A stretch of 10,689 nt of DNA. Source: Planctomycetes bacterium UBA1135 (GTDB taxonomy: Bacteria; Planctomycetota; UBA1135). The notes below the pieces were generated by a model, which saw only the letters and a program-made list of their open reading frames with translations, was not told where the DNA came from and searched no databases. The number at the start of each line of letters is the position of its first letter. Position 1 is the first letter of the stretch. The stretch spans positions 12,786-23,474 of the forward strand of contig DCAK01000120.1 in the NCBI GenBank assembly GCA_002311925.1, read 5' to 3'. Positions 1-7,138 of this stretch are shown here, one piece after another. A program made the position numbers and the translations under genes.

Positions 1-943
1 CGAACGGAAACTCGCCGGCCACATCCAGGCCCGCCTGGGGCCAATGCGCACCGGGGGCTGGCACGGTTGGTCGCAGACTCTCGCCGACGCCATCAAGCTT
101 CTGACCAAGGAGGACATCCTTCCCAGCGGCGCCGACCCCGTTCTTTTTCGCCTGGCCCCGGCGTTGGTGATGGGAAGCGCCCTGGCGATGTTCGCCGTCC
201 TTCCCTTCGCCCCGGGAATCCAGTTCGCCGACCTCGACCTTGGAATCTATTTCCTACTGGCCATCGCATCCCTGACCACCATCGGGGTGATCATGGCCGG
301 GTGGGGGTCCAACAACAAGTGGAGCCTCTACGGGGCCATGCGGGGCGCCGCCCAGGCGGCTTCCTATGAAATCCCTCTCGCCCTTTCCCTGATTCCTCCC
401 ATCCTGCATTTCGGGACCTTCTCCCTCCTGAACGCCACCGAGCAGCAGTCCGGTTGGGGTGGGATGGGCTGGTATGTGTTCAGCGACGCCTTCTGGGTCG
501 CGATTCCCTCCTTTTTCCTCTTCCTGACCGCATCCTTGGCCGAAAATCGGCGGGCGCCCTTCGACCTTCCCGAATCGGAATCCGAACTCGTGGCCGGCTT
601 CCACACCGAATATTCGGGCCTGCGCTTCGCCTTCTTCTTCCTCGAAGAATACGCCGCCATGTTCGCCACTTCGGCGGTGGCCACGGCCTACTGGCTTGGC
701 GGCTGGAACTTCCCCGGCATGACCCTTCTCGCCGAGGGTTCCGCCTGGCTGCCCTGGCTCGGAGCGCTGGCCTTTCTCCTCAAGGCGATGTTCCTGGTTT
801 GCGTGATGATCTGGGTGCGGTGGACCCTCCCCCGACTGCGCATCGACCAGGTCATGACTCTCGGGTGGAAATACCTCACCCCACTGGCCCTCGGCCTCAT
901 GGTGGCCGCCGCAGGATGGGAAGCATGGAGGGCGATGCCTTGA
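1..943 (+). CDS. nuoH: NADH-quinone oxidoreductase subunit H (NuoH), 5' partial
   Basis: Membrane subunit of complex I that forms most of the quinone-binding chamber and links the peripheral arm to the pumping subunits. The reading frame is already open at base 2 and reads ERKLAGHIQARLGPMRTGG, the normal NuoH segment after the first membrane helix, so the ATG at 44 is internal and the true start lies upstream of the window. About 313 residues are visible; roughly the first 30 or more, including helix 1, are missing. Family hallmarks are present: the WGSNNKWSLYGAMRGAAQ loop (about 302-355) and the cytoplasmic loop APFDLPESESELVAGFHTEY (about 554-613), followed by FFFLEEYAAMF. The protein ends at TGA 941-943, overlapping the nuoI start. 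A small oddity is the Glu-Glu in FLEEY, where family members usually have Ala-Glu. The identification is secure. Confidence 0.97.
   Translation, partial: ERKLAGHIQARLGPMRTGGWHGWSQTLADAIKLLTKEDILPSGADPVLFRLAPALVMGSALAMFAVLPFAPGIQFADLDLGIYFLLAIASLTTIGVIMAGWGSNNKWSLYGAMRGAAQAASYEIPLALSLIPPILHFGTFSLLNATEQQSGWGGMGWYVFSDAFWVAIPSFFLFLTASLAENRRAPFDLPESESELVAGFHTEYSGLRFAFFFLEEYAAMFATSAVATAYWLGGWNFPGMTLLAEGSAWLPWLGALAFLLKAMFLVCVMIWVRWTLPRLRIDQVMTLGWKYLTPLALGLMVAAAGWEAWRAMP
927..932 (+). promoter_or_regulatory. Shine-Dalgarno site GGAGGG that favours a TTG start for nuoI
   Basis: GGAGGG lies inside the last codons of nuoH and is spaced 7 bases from TTG 940-942. The competing ATG at 925-927 overlaps the first base of this motif and so cannot use it. 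The choice between the two starts changes only five N-terminal residues. Confidence 0.6.
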
Positions 944-1461
944 CCCCGGCGCGCCCCCCCAAGCCCAGCTCCTTCCGCAGATGGTGGGTCAACCTATATG
1001 AGGGGGTGGTCTCGACCGCCCAGGGCATGAGCATCACCCTGCGGACGTTCTTCAAGAAGCCGGTGACGGTCCAATATCCGGAACAGGAACTGGAATTGGA
1101 CGGGCGCTATCGCGGCATCCATTTCCTCGAGCAGGACCTTTGCATCTACTGCGACGTCTGCGCCAAGGCCTGCCCGGTCGACTGCATCGAGATGGATGCC
1201 ACCCGCCATGGAAAGGAGCTGGAATGGCACGTCTTCACGCTCGACTACAACCGTTGCATGCTCTGCGAGTTGTGCGTTTATCCGTGCCCGAAGGATTGCA
1301 TCCACCAGGGCGAGGAATACGCCCTGGTCACCGAGAATCGTGAGGACATGGTTCTCGACCTCCTGACATGGAAGGGCCTGACCGACGAGCAGAAGCAGAA
1401 GATCGCCGAAACCGAGGCGGCGAAGGCCGCCCGCGACGCCGAAAAGGAGAAGGGGGAATGA
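940..1461 (+). CDS. nuoI: NADH-quinone oxidoreductase subunit I (NuoI), 2x 4Fe-4S ferredoxin-like subunit
   Basis: Peripheral-arm subunit carrying clusters N6a and N6b, which pass electrons towards N2 and quinone. Two classical motifs are visible (numbering from 940): C68-x2-C71-x2-C74-x3-C78-P and C106-x2-C109-x2-C112-x3-C116-P. Each is followed four residues later by an extra Cys (C82, C120; the CPxDC pattern). The N-terminus has the expected amphipathic WWVNLYEGVVSTAQGMSITL segment that anchors NuoI to the membrane, and the C-terminus is a charged Lys/Glu/Ala tail. Length is 173 aa from TTG 940 or 178 aa from ATG 925; both fit the family. I prefer TTG 940 because GGAGGG at 927-932 sits 7 bases upstream and the start then overlaps the nuoH stop by 4 bases, like the other junctions; ATG 925 has only a weak upstream purine tract. 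The stop TGA 1459-1461 overlaps the nuoJ ATG. Confidence 0.96.
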   Translation: MTPARPPKPSSFRRWWVNLYEGVVSTAQGMSITLRTFFKKPVTVQYPEQELELDGRYRGIHFLEQDLCIYCDVCAKACPVDCIEMDATRHGKELEWHVFTLDYNRCMLCELCVYPCPKDCIHQGEEYALVTENREDMVLDLLTWKGLTDEQKQKIAETEAAKAARDAEKEKGE

Positions 1462-1973
1462 CAGGGGAAGTCCTGGCCTTTTCCTTGTTCTCAGCCATGG
1501 CCGTGGGCGGCGCAGGCCTGGCACTCTTCCATCGAAGCGCGATTCACAGCGCTTTCGCACTCCTAGCCAGTTTTCTGGGAGTGGCAGGCCTCTACCTCAA
1601 TCTGGGAGCGGATTTCCTGGCCGTCACCCAGGTCCTGCTCTACGCCGGAGGAATCCTGGTCCTCTACCTGTTCGGCTTGATGCTGGTGCCTCCGGAAGGG
1701 GAGGCCCCCCGCCCCGGGCGCAGGGCCCTGGCCCTGGTGCTCGCCGCCGCCCCCGTGGCGATTTTCCTCATCGCCTTCCTTGCCCGGTCGTCCTGGGGAG
1801 ACCCCTCCCGGCTTCCTGAACCGGAAGGAACGGTGAGGGGAATCGGGCTCGCCCTCCTGACTCCGGACGGATGGTTGGTCCCCTTCGAGTACGCGTCCAT
1901 TCTGCTTCTCGCGGCTCTCGTGGGGGCGGTCCACCTGGCTCGGCGCAGCGCCCCGAAGGATGATTCCCCATGA
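1458..1973 (+). CDS. nuoJ: NADH-quinone oxidoreductase subunit J (NuoJ)
   Basis: Small membrane subunit of complex I, 171 aa, with five predicted hydrophobic segments: four in the first two thirds and one near the C-terminus (YASILLLAALVGAVHLA). The strongest family signature is FLAVTQVLLYAGGILVLYLF, which corresponds to NuoJ helix 3, the helix that rearranges during turnover in complex I. The start is ATG 1458 in an ATGA overlap with the nuoI stop, preceded by AAGGAG (1444-1449) at 8 bases, an excellent ribosome-binding site. The region between helices 4 and 5 (SSWGDPSRLPEPEGTVRGIG) is polar, as usual for the family. The gene is followed directly by nuoK with a 4-base overlap. Confidence 0.95.
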   Translation: MTGEVLAFSLFSAMAVGGAGLALFHRSAIHSAFALLASFLGVAGLYLNLGADFLAVTQVLLYAGGILVLYLFGLMLVPPEGEAPRPGRRALALVLAAAPVAIFLIAFLARSSWGDPSRLPEPEGTVRGIGLALLTPDGWLVPFEYASILLLAALVGAVHLARRSAPKDDSP

Positions 1974-2275
1974 GCCTGGTCGCCTACCTGGTGGTCGCCG
2001 CCCTTCTCATGGTGGCGGGGCTCGCCATGGTGGCTTCACGGCGCAGCCTCATCCATGTTCTCATCGGTCTCGAGCTCGTGCTGAACGCGTCGGCCCTCAA
2101 TTTCGTGGCATTCGACCGCTATTCCGGCGGGGGCCAGGAAGGTCAGCTGGCCGCCTTGTTCGTAATCGTCGTCGCCGCGGCCGAGGCCGCCCTCGGGCTT
2201 GCCATCGTCCTCCATGCCTACTCTTCCAAGGGAAGCATCCGTCCGGATGATTTCCGGTCGCTTGGAGACTCATGA
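1970..2275 (+). CDS. nuoK: NADH-quinone oxidoreductase subunit K (NuoK)
   Basis: A 101-aa membrane subunit with three transmembrane helices, homologous to the MrpC/MnhC antiporter subunit. Both membrane-buried glutamates needed for proton transfer in this family are visible: E35 in LIGLELVLNA (helix 2) and E72 in VVAAAEAALGLAIV (helix 3), matching E36 and E72 of the E. coli protein. The cytoplasmic loop has the expected arginines, R24-R25 (ASRRSLIHV). The ATG at 1970 overlaps the nuoJ stop by 4 bases and has GAAGGA at 1955-1960, 9 bases upstream. The gene ends in an ATGATG overlap with nuoL. Length and topology are standard. Confidence 0.96.
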   Translation: MSLVAYLVVAALLMVAGLAMVASRRSLIHVLIGLELVLNASALNFVAFDRYSGGGQEGQLAALFVIVVAAAEAALGLAIVLHAYSSKGSIRPDDFRSLGDS

Positions 2276-4164
2276 TGGAATCTCTCCCCATGGCGGCCTG
2301 GGTTCTCGCCATCCCCGCCCTTCCTGCGGCGGCCTGGTTGCTGCTCGTTCTTGGCGGTCGTAGGGCGGCGCCCGCCGCTCCCTGGCTTGCGACCTCGGCC
2401 GCGGCCCTGTCCGCCTTGGCCGCGTGGGTGGTCTTTTTGGAACGCCCCTGGGAAGGAATCCCCGGCGGCATTTGGGAGGGCCCCTGGAGCTGGGGCTTCT
2501 TCCTTTCCTCGGGCGGGGATGGAATCGCCGGGCTGCGCGCCACCCTTTCCCTGGACGCGATTTCAGGGGCGCTGTTGCCCATGGTCGGGACGGTCGCCTT
2601 CCTGGTGCACCTGTTTTCCGTCCGCTACATGCGGACCGACCCGCGCCCGGGACCCTATTTCGCCGGCCTGGCCCTGTTCACGGCATCCATGGCGGGGATG
2701 CTCCTGGTTGAGAATCTTCTCTTCTTCTTCGTGTTCTGGGAGCTCATGGGCTTCTGCTCCTGGCTCCTCATCGGCCATGATTCCCTGAATCCCTCGAGCC
2801 CGCGGCCCGAAGCCGCTCGGGCGGCTCGGAAGGCCTTCCTGACCACCCGCGTGGGAGACCTCGCCCTCCTTCTCGGCATGGTGGTCCTCTGGAAGGGTTT
2901 CGGGACCCTGTCCTTCACCGAACTGGCGGCCGCCGGCGGCTCCGCCGGGTCTCCACCATGGCTCCTGGCCGGTGGAGGCCTTCTTCTTCTAGGGGCGATG
3001 GGGAAATCGGCCCAATTCCCTCTCCATGTCTGGCTGCCGGACGCCATGGAGGGCCCGACCCCGGTTTCCGCGATGATTCACGCGGCCACCATGGTGGCGG
3101 CCGGGGTCATCCTCCTGGTCCGAAGCGCGGCCTTTCTCCCGGACGAGATTCTTCTCGCCGCGTCGGTGGTGGGAGCCCTGACCGCCTTCTTCGCCGGCAC
3201 CGTCGCCCTTGTATCCGCTGACCTGAAGAAGGTCCTGGCCTGGTCCACGATTTCGCAACTTGGCTTCATGACCGCCGCCGTGGGCGTTGGCGGGCCCGGG
3301 GCGGCCCTTTTCCACCTGCACACCCATGGATTCTTCAAGGCGGGTCTCTTCCTCGCCGCCGGCTCCGTCATCCTCGCCTGCCATCATCGCCAGGATCTTG
3401 GCGGATTGGGTGGATTGCGTCGGCGCATGCCCATGACCTGGGTCGCCACCCTCGTCTGCGCCGCCGCCCTTTCCGGGCTTCCCTGGCTTTCGGGTTTCCA
3501 TTCCAAGGAGGCCATCCTTTCTCTGGCCCTGGACGGTGCGGCGCTCGGCGGTCTTCCCGCCCTGACCGCCTGCCTCCTTTTCGTCGCCGCCGCGCTGACC
3601 CCGGTCTACATGTTCCGCATGGTCTTTTTGACCTTCCACGGCGAAGCCCGGAGCACGGAGGCCCGGGAAGCCAGCGAGGATTCCTGGCTGGTGCGTCTCC
3701 CCTTGGCTGTGCTCACCGTCCTTGCCGTGGTCTCGGCCCGCTTCTGGCTCTTCCCGGTTGAAGAGGCGCCCGCGTCCGAGCACTGGGCCGGGGTGCTGGG
3801 AACCACCCTTGCCCTCGGAGGAGTGATTCTCGCCGGACTCCTCTTCCTCCTTCCCGTGCTTTCCCCGGCAGCCTTCGCCCGATTCTTCGGCCCCCTGACC
3901 GGGCTGGCCCGTGAACGCTGGAAGTTCGACGCCTTGTACGCGGCGACCTTCCCGCCGCTTTTCCGTTTGGGTGGCCGCGCCGTGGACGGTATTGACAGCC
4001 GCCTTGTCGACGGTCTTGCCCATGGCATCGGACGCATGGCCGAGGCAGGCGGGTCCGCCTTCCGCAAGCTCCATCGAGGACGCATCCAGACCTACGCCCT
4101 GCTGACCCTGGCCGGCCTCCTCCTCCTTTCCGTCACCCTGTTGCTGCAAGGAGAAGCGGGATGA
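2272..4164 (+). CDS. nuoL: NADH-quinone oxidoreductase subunit L (NuoL), antiporter-like proton pump
   Basis: Distal antiporter-like pumping subunit of complex I, 630 aa, which also supplies the long lateral helix at its C-terminus. Core residues (numbered from 2272) are E157 in FFVFWELMGF (helix 5 glutamate), K245 in GKSAQFPLHVWLPDAMEGPT (helix 7 lysine), H270 just downstream in SAMIHAAT, K319-K320 in ADLKKVLAWSTISQLGFM, and K356 in HLHTHGFFKAGLFLAAGS. The GLPWLSGFHSKEAIL helix 12 segment is also present. The C-terminal third has the extra helices and a basic amphipathic segment before the last helix, as in other NuoL proteins. Two adjacent ATGs exist (2272 and 2275); GGAG at 2264-2267 is better spaced for the second (7 bases), so the real protein may be one residue shorter. 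Its stop overlaps nuoM. Confidence 0.97.
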   Translation: MMESLPMAAWVLAIPALPAAAWLLLVLGGRRAAPAAPWLATSAAALSALAAWVVFLERPWEGIPGGIWEGPWSWGFFLSSGGDGIAGLRATLSLDAISGALLPMVGTVAFLVHLFSVRYMRTDPRPGPYFAGLALFTASMAGMLLVENLLFFFVFWELMGFCSWLLIGHDSLNPSSPRPEAARAARKAFLTTRVGDLALLLGMVVLWKGFGTLSFTELAAAGGSAGSPPWLLAGGGLLLLGAMGKSAQFPLHVWLPDAMEGPTPVSAMIHAATMVAAGVILLVRSAAFLPDEILLAASVVGALTAFFAGTVALVSADLKKVLAWSTISQLGFMTAAVGVGGPGAALFHLHTHGFFKAGLFLAAGSVILACHHRQDLGGLGGLRRRMPMTWVATLVCAAALSGLPWLSGFHSKEAILSLALDGAALGGLPALTACLLFVAAALTPVYMFRMVFLTFHGEARSTEAREASEDSWLVRLPLAVLTVLAVVSARFWLFPVEEAPASEHWAGVLGTTLALGGVILAGLLFLLPVLSPAAFARFFGPLTGLARERWKFDALYAATFPPLFRLGGRAVDGIDSRLVDGLAHGIGRMAEAGGSAFRKLHRGRIQTYALLTLAGLLLLSVTLLLQGEAG

Positions 4165-5651
4165 ACCCCGGCCCGCTGTCCTGCTTGATTCTTCTTCCCC
4201 TCCTGGGGGCGGTCGCTCAATTCTTGCCCTTGCGACGCGGCGCCTCCCGCGGCATCGCCATCCTGGTATCCCTCCTTTGCCTTGGATTGGCCTCCTGGTG
4301 CCTCTTCATCGGCATGGACCCCGCCGTGGGGGGAATGCAATTCGTGGAAAGGACCCCATGGCTGCCGGAATTCGGCATTGCCTGGCTGCTGGGGGCCGAC
4401 GGCCTTTCCCTCATCCTTCTCCTTCTCTCCTCCCTCATCTTCTTCCTGGCCTACCTGGCCTCATGGAAGGAAAAGAGAACCCCGCGAGCCTATTTCGGCC
4501 TGCTTCTTCTCGTTCAGGTGGGGGTGCACGGAGTCTTCCTCTCGGGCGACCTCTTCCTCTTTTTTGTCTTCTGGGAACTCGTTCTCCTTCCCATGTTCTT
4601 CCTCATCGGAGGGTGGGGCGGGGAGGGACGCCGATCGGCGGCCTGGAAGTTCCTTCTTTTCACTCTTTCCGGCTCGGTCCTCTTCCTGATCGCCCTCGTG
4701 ATTCTGGGGGCCAAGGCCGGGACCTTCGACATCGCCGCTCTCCGGGAACTGGTTCCCGGGTGGGGAGGCGACCCGGGATGGCTGGGGATTTCTCTCCCCT
4801 CCTGGATCTTCGGCCTCCTCTTCCTGTCCTTCGCCGTCAAGCTTCCGGTCTTTCCCATCCACACCTGGCTTCCGGCCGCCCATGTGGAGGCCCCGACCCC
4901 CGTCTCGGTGGTCCTTGCCGGCGTGCTCCTCAAGCTCGGCGCCTACGGGATGCTGAGAGTGGCGTTCCCCTTGTCCCCCGGGGCCTTCCAGGCCGCGGCC
5001 GGATGTCTCGCCGCCCTCGGGGCGTTCAATGTCATCTATGGAGCCTGGGCGGCCTTTGCGCAGAAGGATTTCAAGAGGATGGTCGCCTATTCATCCATCG
5101 GGCACATGGGGTTCTTTCTCATCGGGTTTTCCGCTCTGAGCTTTTCCGGAATGGCGGGCGCCGGCCTGCAACTCTTCGTGCACGGCCTTTCCGCGGGAAT
5201 GCTGTTCCTGGTGGTGGGGGCCATCCAGGCCCGGGCCGGTCATCGCCACCTCGACCGCCTCGGAGGTCTCGGGGCGGCCATGCCCCGGCTTCACGCTCTC
5301 GGCCTGGTGGCCATCTTCACTTCCCTGGGCCTCCCGGCCCTGGCGGGATTCCCAGCCGAGGCCCTGGTTCTCTTCGGCTCGTGGGATGCTTTCCCCGTCG
5401 CCGTGGCCCTTTCCCTTCTCGGCATTTTGCTGACGGGCTGGTTTCTCGTCGGCGCCCACCGGAAGGCCTTCACCGGCCCCCTCCCCCGTGGAATCGGCAA
5501 GGTGGTCGACCTGGGGGCCCGCGAAACCTTGGTTCTTGCCATTCCCGCGGGGCTCTGCATTCTTCTCGGTCTCTGGCCCGCCCTCCTTCTTGACCGAATG
5601 GCCGCGACCCTCGAACTCCTACGTGGTGGTTTTCCGCCCCTGGTCCCCTGA
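4161..5651 (+). CDS. nuoM: NADH-quinone oxidoreductase subunit M (NuoM), antiporter-like proton pump
   Basis: Central antiporter-like pumping subunit, 496 aa, close to the usual length. Essential residues are seen in expected places: E139 in FVFWELVLLPMFFLIG, K227 in FAVKLPVFPIHTWLPAAHVE, K258 in VLLKLGAYGMLR, H341 in HGLSAGMLFLVVG, and E400 in the helix 12 segment LPALAGFPAEALVLFG. These correspond to E144, K234, K265 and E407 of E. coli NuoM. The helix 12 loop reads GFPAEA where many relatives have GFVGEF, a mild variation that keeps the glutamate. ATG 4161 overlaps the nuoL stop by 4 bases and has AAGGAG (4148-4153) 7 bases upstream. It ends at TGA 5649-5651, sharing its last base with the nuoN start. 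Confidence 0.97.
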   Translation: MNPGPLSCLILLPLLGAVAQFLPLRRGASRGIAILVSLLCLGLASWCLFIGMDPAVGGMQFVERTPWLPEFGIAWLLGADGLSLILLLLSSLIFFLAYLASWKEKRTPRAYFGLLLLVQVGVHGVFLSGDLFLFFVFWELVLLPMFFLIGGWGGEGRRSAAWKFLLFTLSGSVLFLIALVILGAKAGTFDIAALRELVPGWGGDPGWLGISLPSWIFGLLFLSFAVKLPVFPIHTWLPAAHVEAPTPVSVVLAGVLLKLGAYGMLRVAFPLSPGAFQAAAGCLAALGAFNVIYGAWAAFAQKDFKRMVAYSSIGHMGFFLIGFSALSFSGMAGAGLQLFVHGLSAGMLFLVVGAIQARAGHRHLDRLGGLGAAMPRLHALGLVAIFTSLGLPALAGFPAEALVLFGSWDAFPVAVALSLLGILLTGWFLVGAHRKAFTGPLPRGIGKVVDLGARETLVLAIPAGLCILLGLWPALLLDRMAATLELLRGGFPPLVP

Positions 5652-7123
5652 TGTCGGCCCTCGATTCCCTGCTTTGGCTCATGCCGGAGGCGATTCTTGC
5701 CCTCGGAGCCTGCGTGGTCCTGGCTTGGGACCTCGTCTTCAAGAAAGCCCGTCCTTGGGAATCCGGCGCCGTCGGCCTGACCTGCCTGGCGGGGGCCTCC
5801 TTCTTCCTCTTTCAGCGCCTGGGTTGGGGGGAAGCGGATGTCCTGGGCATGGTGAGGGTGGATTTTCACGGAACCCTTTTCCAACTGGCCGTCGCTCTCT
5901 CGGCAGCCGCCGCCCTGATTCTTGAAATGGCCGACCGTCACCCTCCCGGGCGGGAAGGGCGCACGGAAACTGTTTTTCTTCTCATGGCCGGGGTCCTTGG
6001 GGCCTTCTTCCTCCTCGGCACTTGGAACCTCATGATGCTCTACCTGGGTTTCGAAGGCCTGGGATTGGCGGTCTACGCCCTTGTGGCGGTCCGCAAGTGG
6101 GAAAAGGATTCCGCCGAGGCCGGGGTCAAGGCGCTGGTGTACGGGGCCCTGTCCTCGGGCTTGATGCTCTACGGAATCAGCCTCCTCTACGGTCTCGGGG
6201 GAAGCTTGGACCTCCGGGAAATCGGCCTCGAAACCGCCCGCGTCCTGGCTTCGGGTCATGTCGTGGAGGTCGCCGTTCCCTTCCTTCTGCTCCTTGCAGG
6301 CTTCGGCTTCAAGCTCGCCTTCCTCCCCTTCCATTTCTGGGCCCCGGATGTCTACCAGGGTTCCTCCACCCCGGTTCTCTCCTTTCTCGCCGTAGCCAGC
6401 AAGGTCGCAGGCGCCGCGGCATTCCTCCGGGTCCTGGCCGGGTGGCTGGCCGCGGGTTTGGACGGCGGCCTGGGCGAGGTTCTTGCCCCCACAATCTGGA
6501 TTCTCGCCGCCATCGCCGCGGCGACCATGCTCCTGGGAAGCCTGGCGGCCCTCAAGCAGAAGAACCTTCACCGGCTCCTCGGGTGGTCCTCCGTTGCCCA
6601 GGGAGGTTTCTTCCTCATCGGGGTCGCTCTTCTTGGAAGGTATGGATTCGAAGCGGCTTCGGCCTACCTCCTGGTCTATGGCCTGACCATGATCGGCATC
6701 GTCGCAGCGGCCTTCTTCCTCTCCAGGAAGTCAGGAGGCCTTCAATTGAGAACTCTTCGCGGCCTGGGCCGAACCCATCCTTGGGTCGGGGTGAGCCTGG
6801 TCATCTTGCTGGCGTCCCTGGTTGGATTGCCGCCCACGGCCGGCTTCTTTGCCAAGTGGTTGCTCCTGGTGAGGGCCTGGGAAGGAGGCCTCGGGTGGCT
6901 CGTCATGGTCGCTGGCCTCTCCACCATCCTGACCCTGGTCTATGCCCTGCGCCTGGCACGGCCCCTGTTCCTCGAATCCGAGACCGACCGACCTTCAGGA
7001 TCGAATCTGTGGCCGGTTCAAGCCCTGGTTGTGGGAGCGGCTGCGGGGGTGGTGGCCCTTTTCCACTTCACCCCCGTACTCGACCTGGCTCGCAAGAGCG
7101 TCGAGAGCCTCAGGTTCTTCTAG
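5651..7123 (+). CDS. nuoN: NADH-quinone oxidoreductase subunit N (NuoN), antiporter-like proton pump
   Basis: Antiporter-like pumping subunit nearest the quinone module, 490 aa, and last gene of the operon. The N-terminus MPEAILALGACVVLAWDL is typical. Functional residues are E135 in LYLGFEGLGLAVYALVA, K160 in the segment KALVYGALSSGLMLYG, K221 in FGFKLAFLPFHFWAPDVYQG, K251 in AVASKVAGAAAFLRV, and K402 in LPPTAGFFAKWLLL. They correspond to E133, K158, K217, K247 and K395 of the E. coli protein. LKQKNLHRLLGWSSVAQGG is the NuoN version of the conserved discontinuous-helix region, with Gly-Trp where Ala-Tyr is common. The start ATG 5651 overlaps the nuoM stop by one base (TGATG) and has no clear ribosome-binding site, so initiation probably depends on coupling to nuoM. 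The stop TAG lies inside a hairpin. Confidence 0.97.
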   Translation: MSALDSLLWLMPEAILALGACVVLAWDLVFKKARPWESGAVGLTCLAGASFFLFQRLGWGEADVLGMVRVDFHGTLFQLAVALSAAAALILEMADRHPPGREGRTETVFLLMAGVLGAFFLLGTWNLMMLYLGFEGLGLAVYALVAVRKWEKDSAEAGVKALVYGALSSGLMLYGISLLYGLGGSLDLREIGLETARVLASGHVVEVAVPFLLLLAGFGFKLAFLPFHFWAPDVYQGSSTPVLSFLAVASKVAGAAAFLRVLAGWLAAGLDGGLGEVLAPTIWILAAIAAATMLLGSLAALKQKNLHRLLGWSSVAQGGFFLIGVALLGRYGFEAASAYLLVYGLTMIGIVAAAFFLSRKSGGLQLRTLRGLGRTHPWVGVSLVILLASLVGLPPTAGFFAKWLLLVRAWEGGLGWLVMVAGLSTILTLVYALRLARPLFLESETDRPSGSNLWPVQALVVGAAAGVVALFHFTPVLDLARKSVESLRFF

Positions 7124-7138
7124 GCGTTCAGCCTAGAA
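7118..7138. terminator. Inverted repeat between convergent genes, possible bidirectional terminator
   Basis: TTCTAGGC, a five-base loop GTTCA, then GCCTAGAA forms a perfect 8-bp stem. The TAG stop of nuoN (7121-7123) is in the left arm and the TAG stop of the opposing repeat-protein gene (complement of 7133-7135) is in the right arm. On the + strand a short T-run follows only at about 7153-7157, and there is none directly after the hairpin on the minus strand, so this is not a textbook intrinsic terminator. Its position between two converging genes is what suggests a termination role. Confidence 0.45.

Noticed and set aside
454..924. Upstream extension of the nuoI frame inside nuoH
   Set aside because: It encodes Arg/Pro/Gly-rich out-of-frame sequence of nuoH; the NuoI homology begins just after 940.
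2989..4149. Long minus-strand frame opposite nuoL
   Set aside because: Shadow of a high-GC gene: Gly/Glu/Gln-rich with no recognisable domain, while the + strand encodes a complete NuoL.
5291..6571. Long minus-strand frame opposite the nuoM/nuoN junction
   Set aside because: It spans two well-conserved genes on the + strand and has only low-complexity Gly/Glu/Arg-rich sequence.
1..7123. Possibility of an unusual or divergent complex I
   Set aside because: All seven subunits are in standard order with normal lengths, and the functional Glu, Lys and Cys residues I checked are present; variations such as FLEEY in NuoH and GFPAEA in NuoM are minor.
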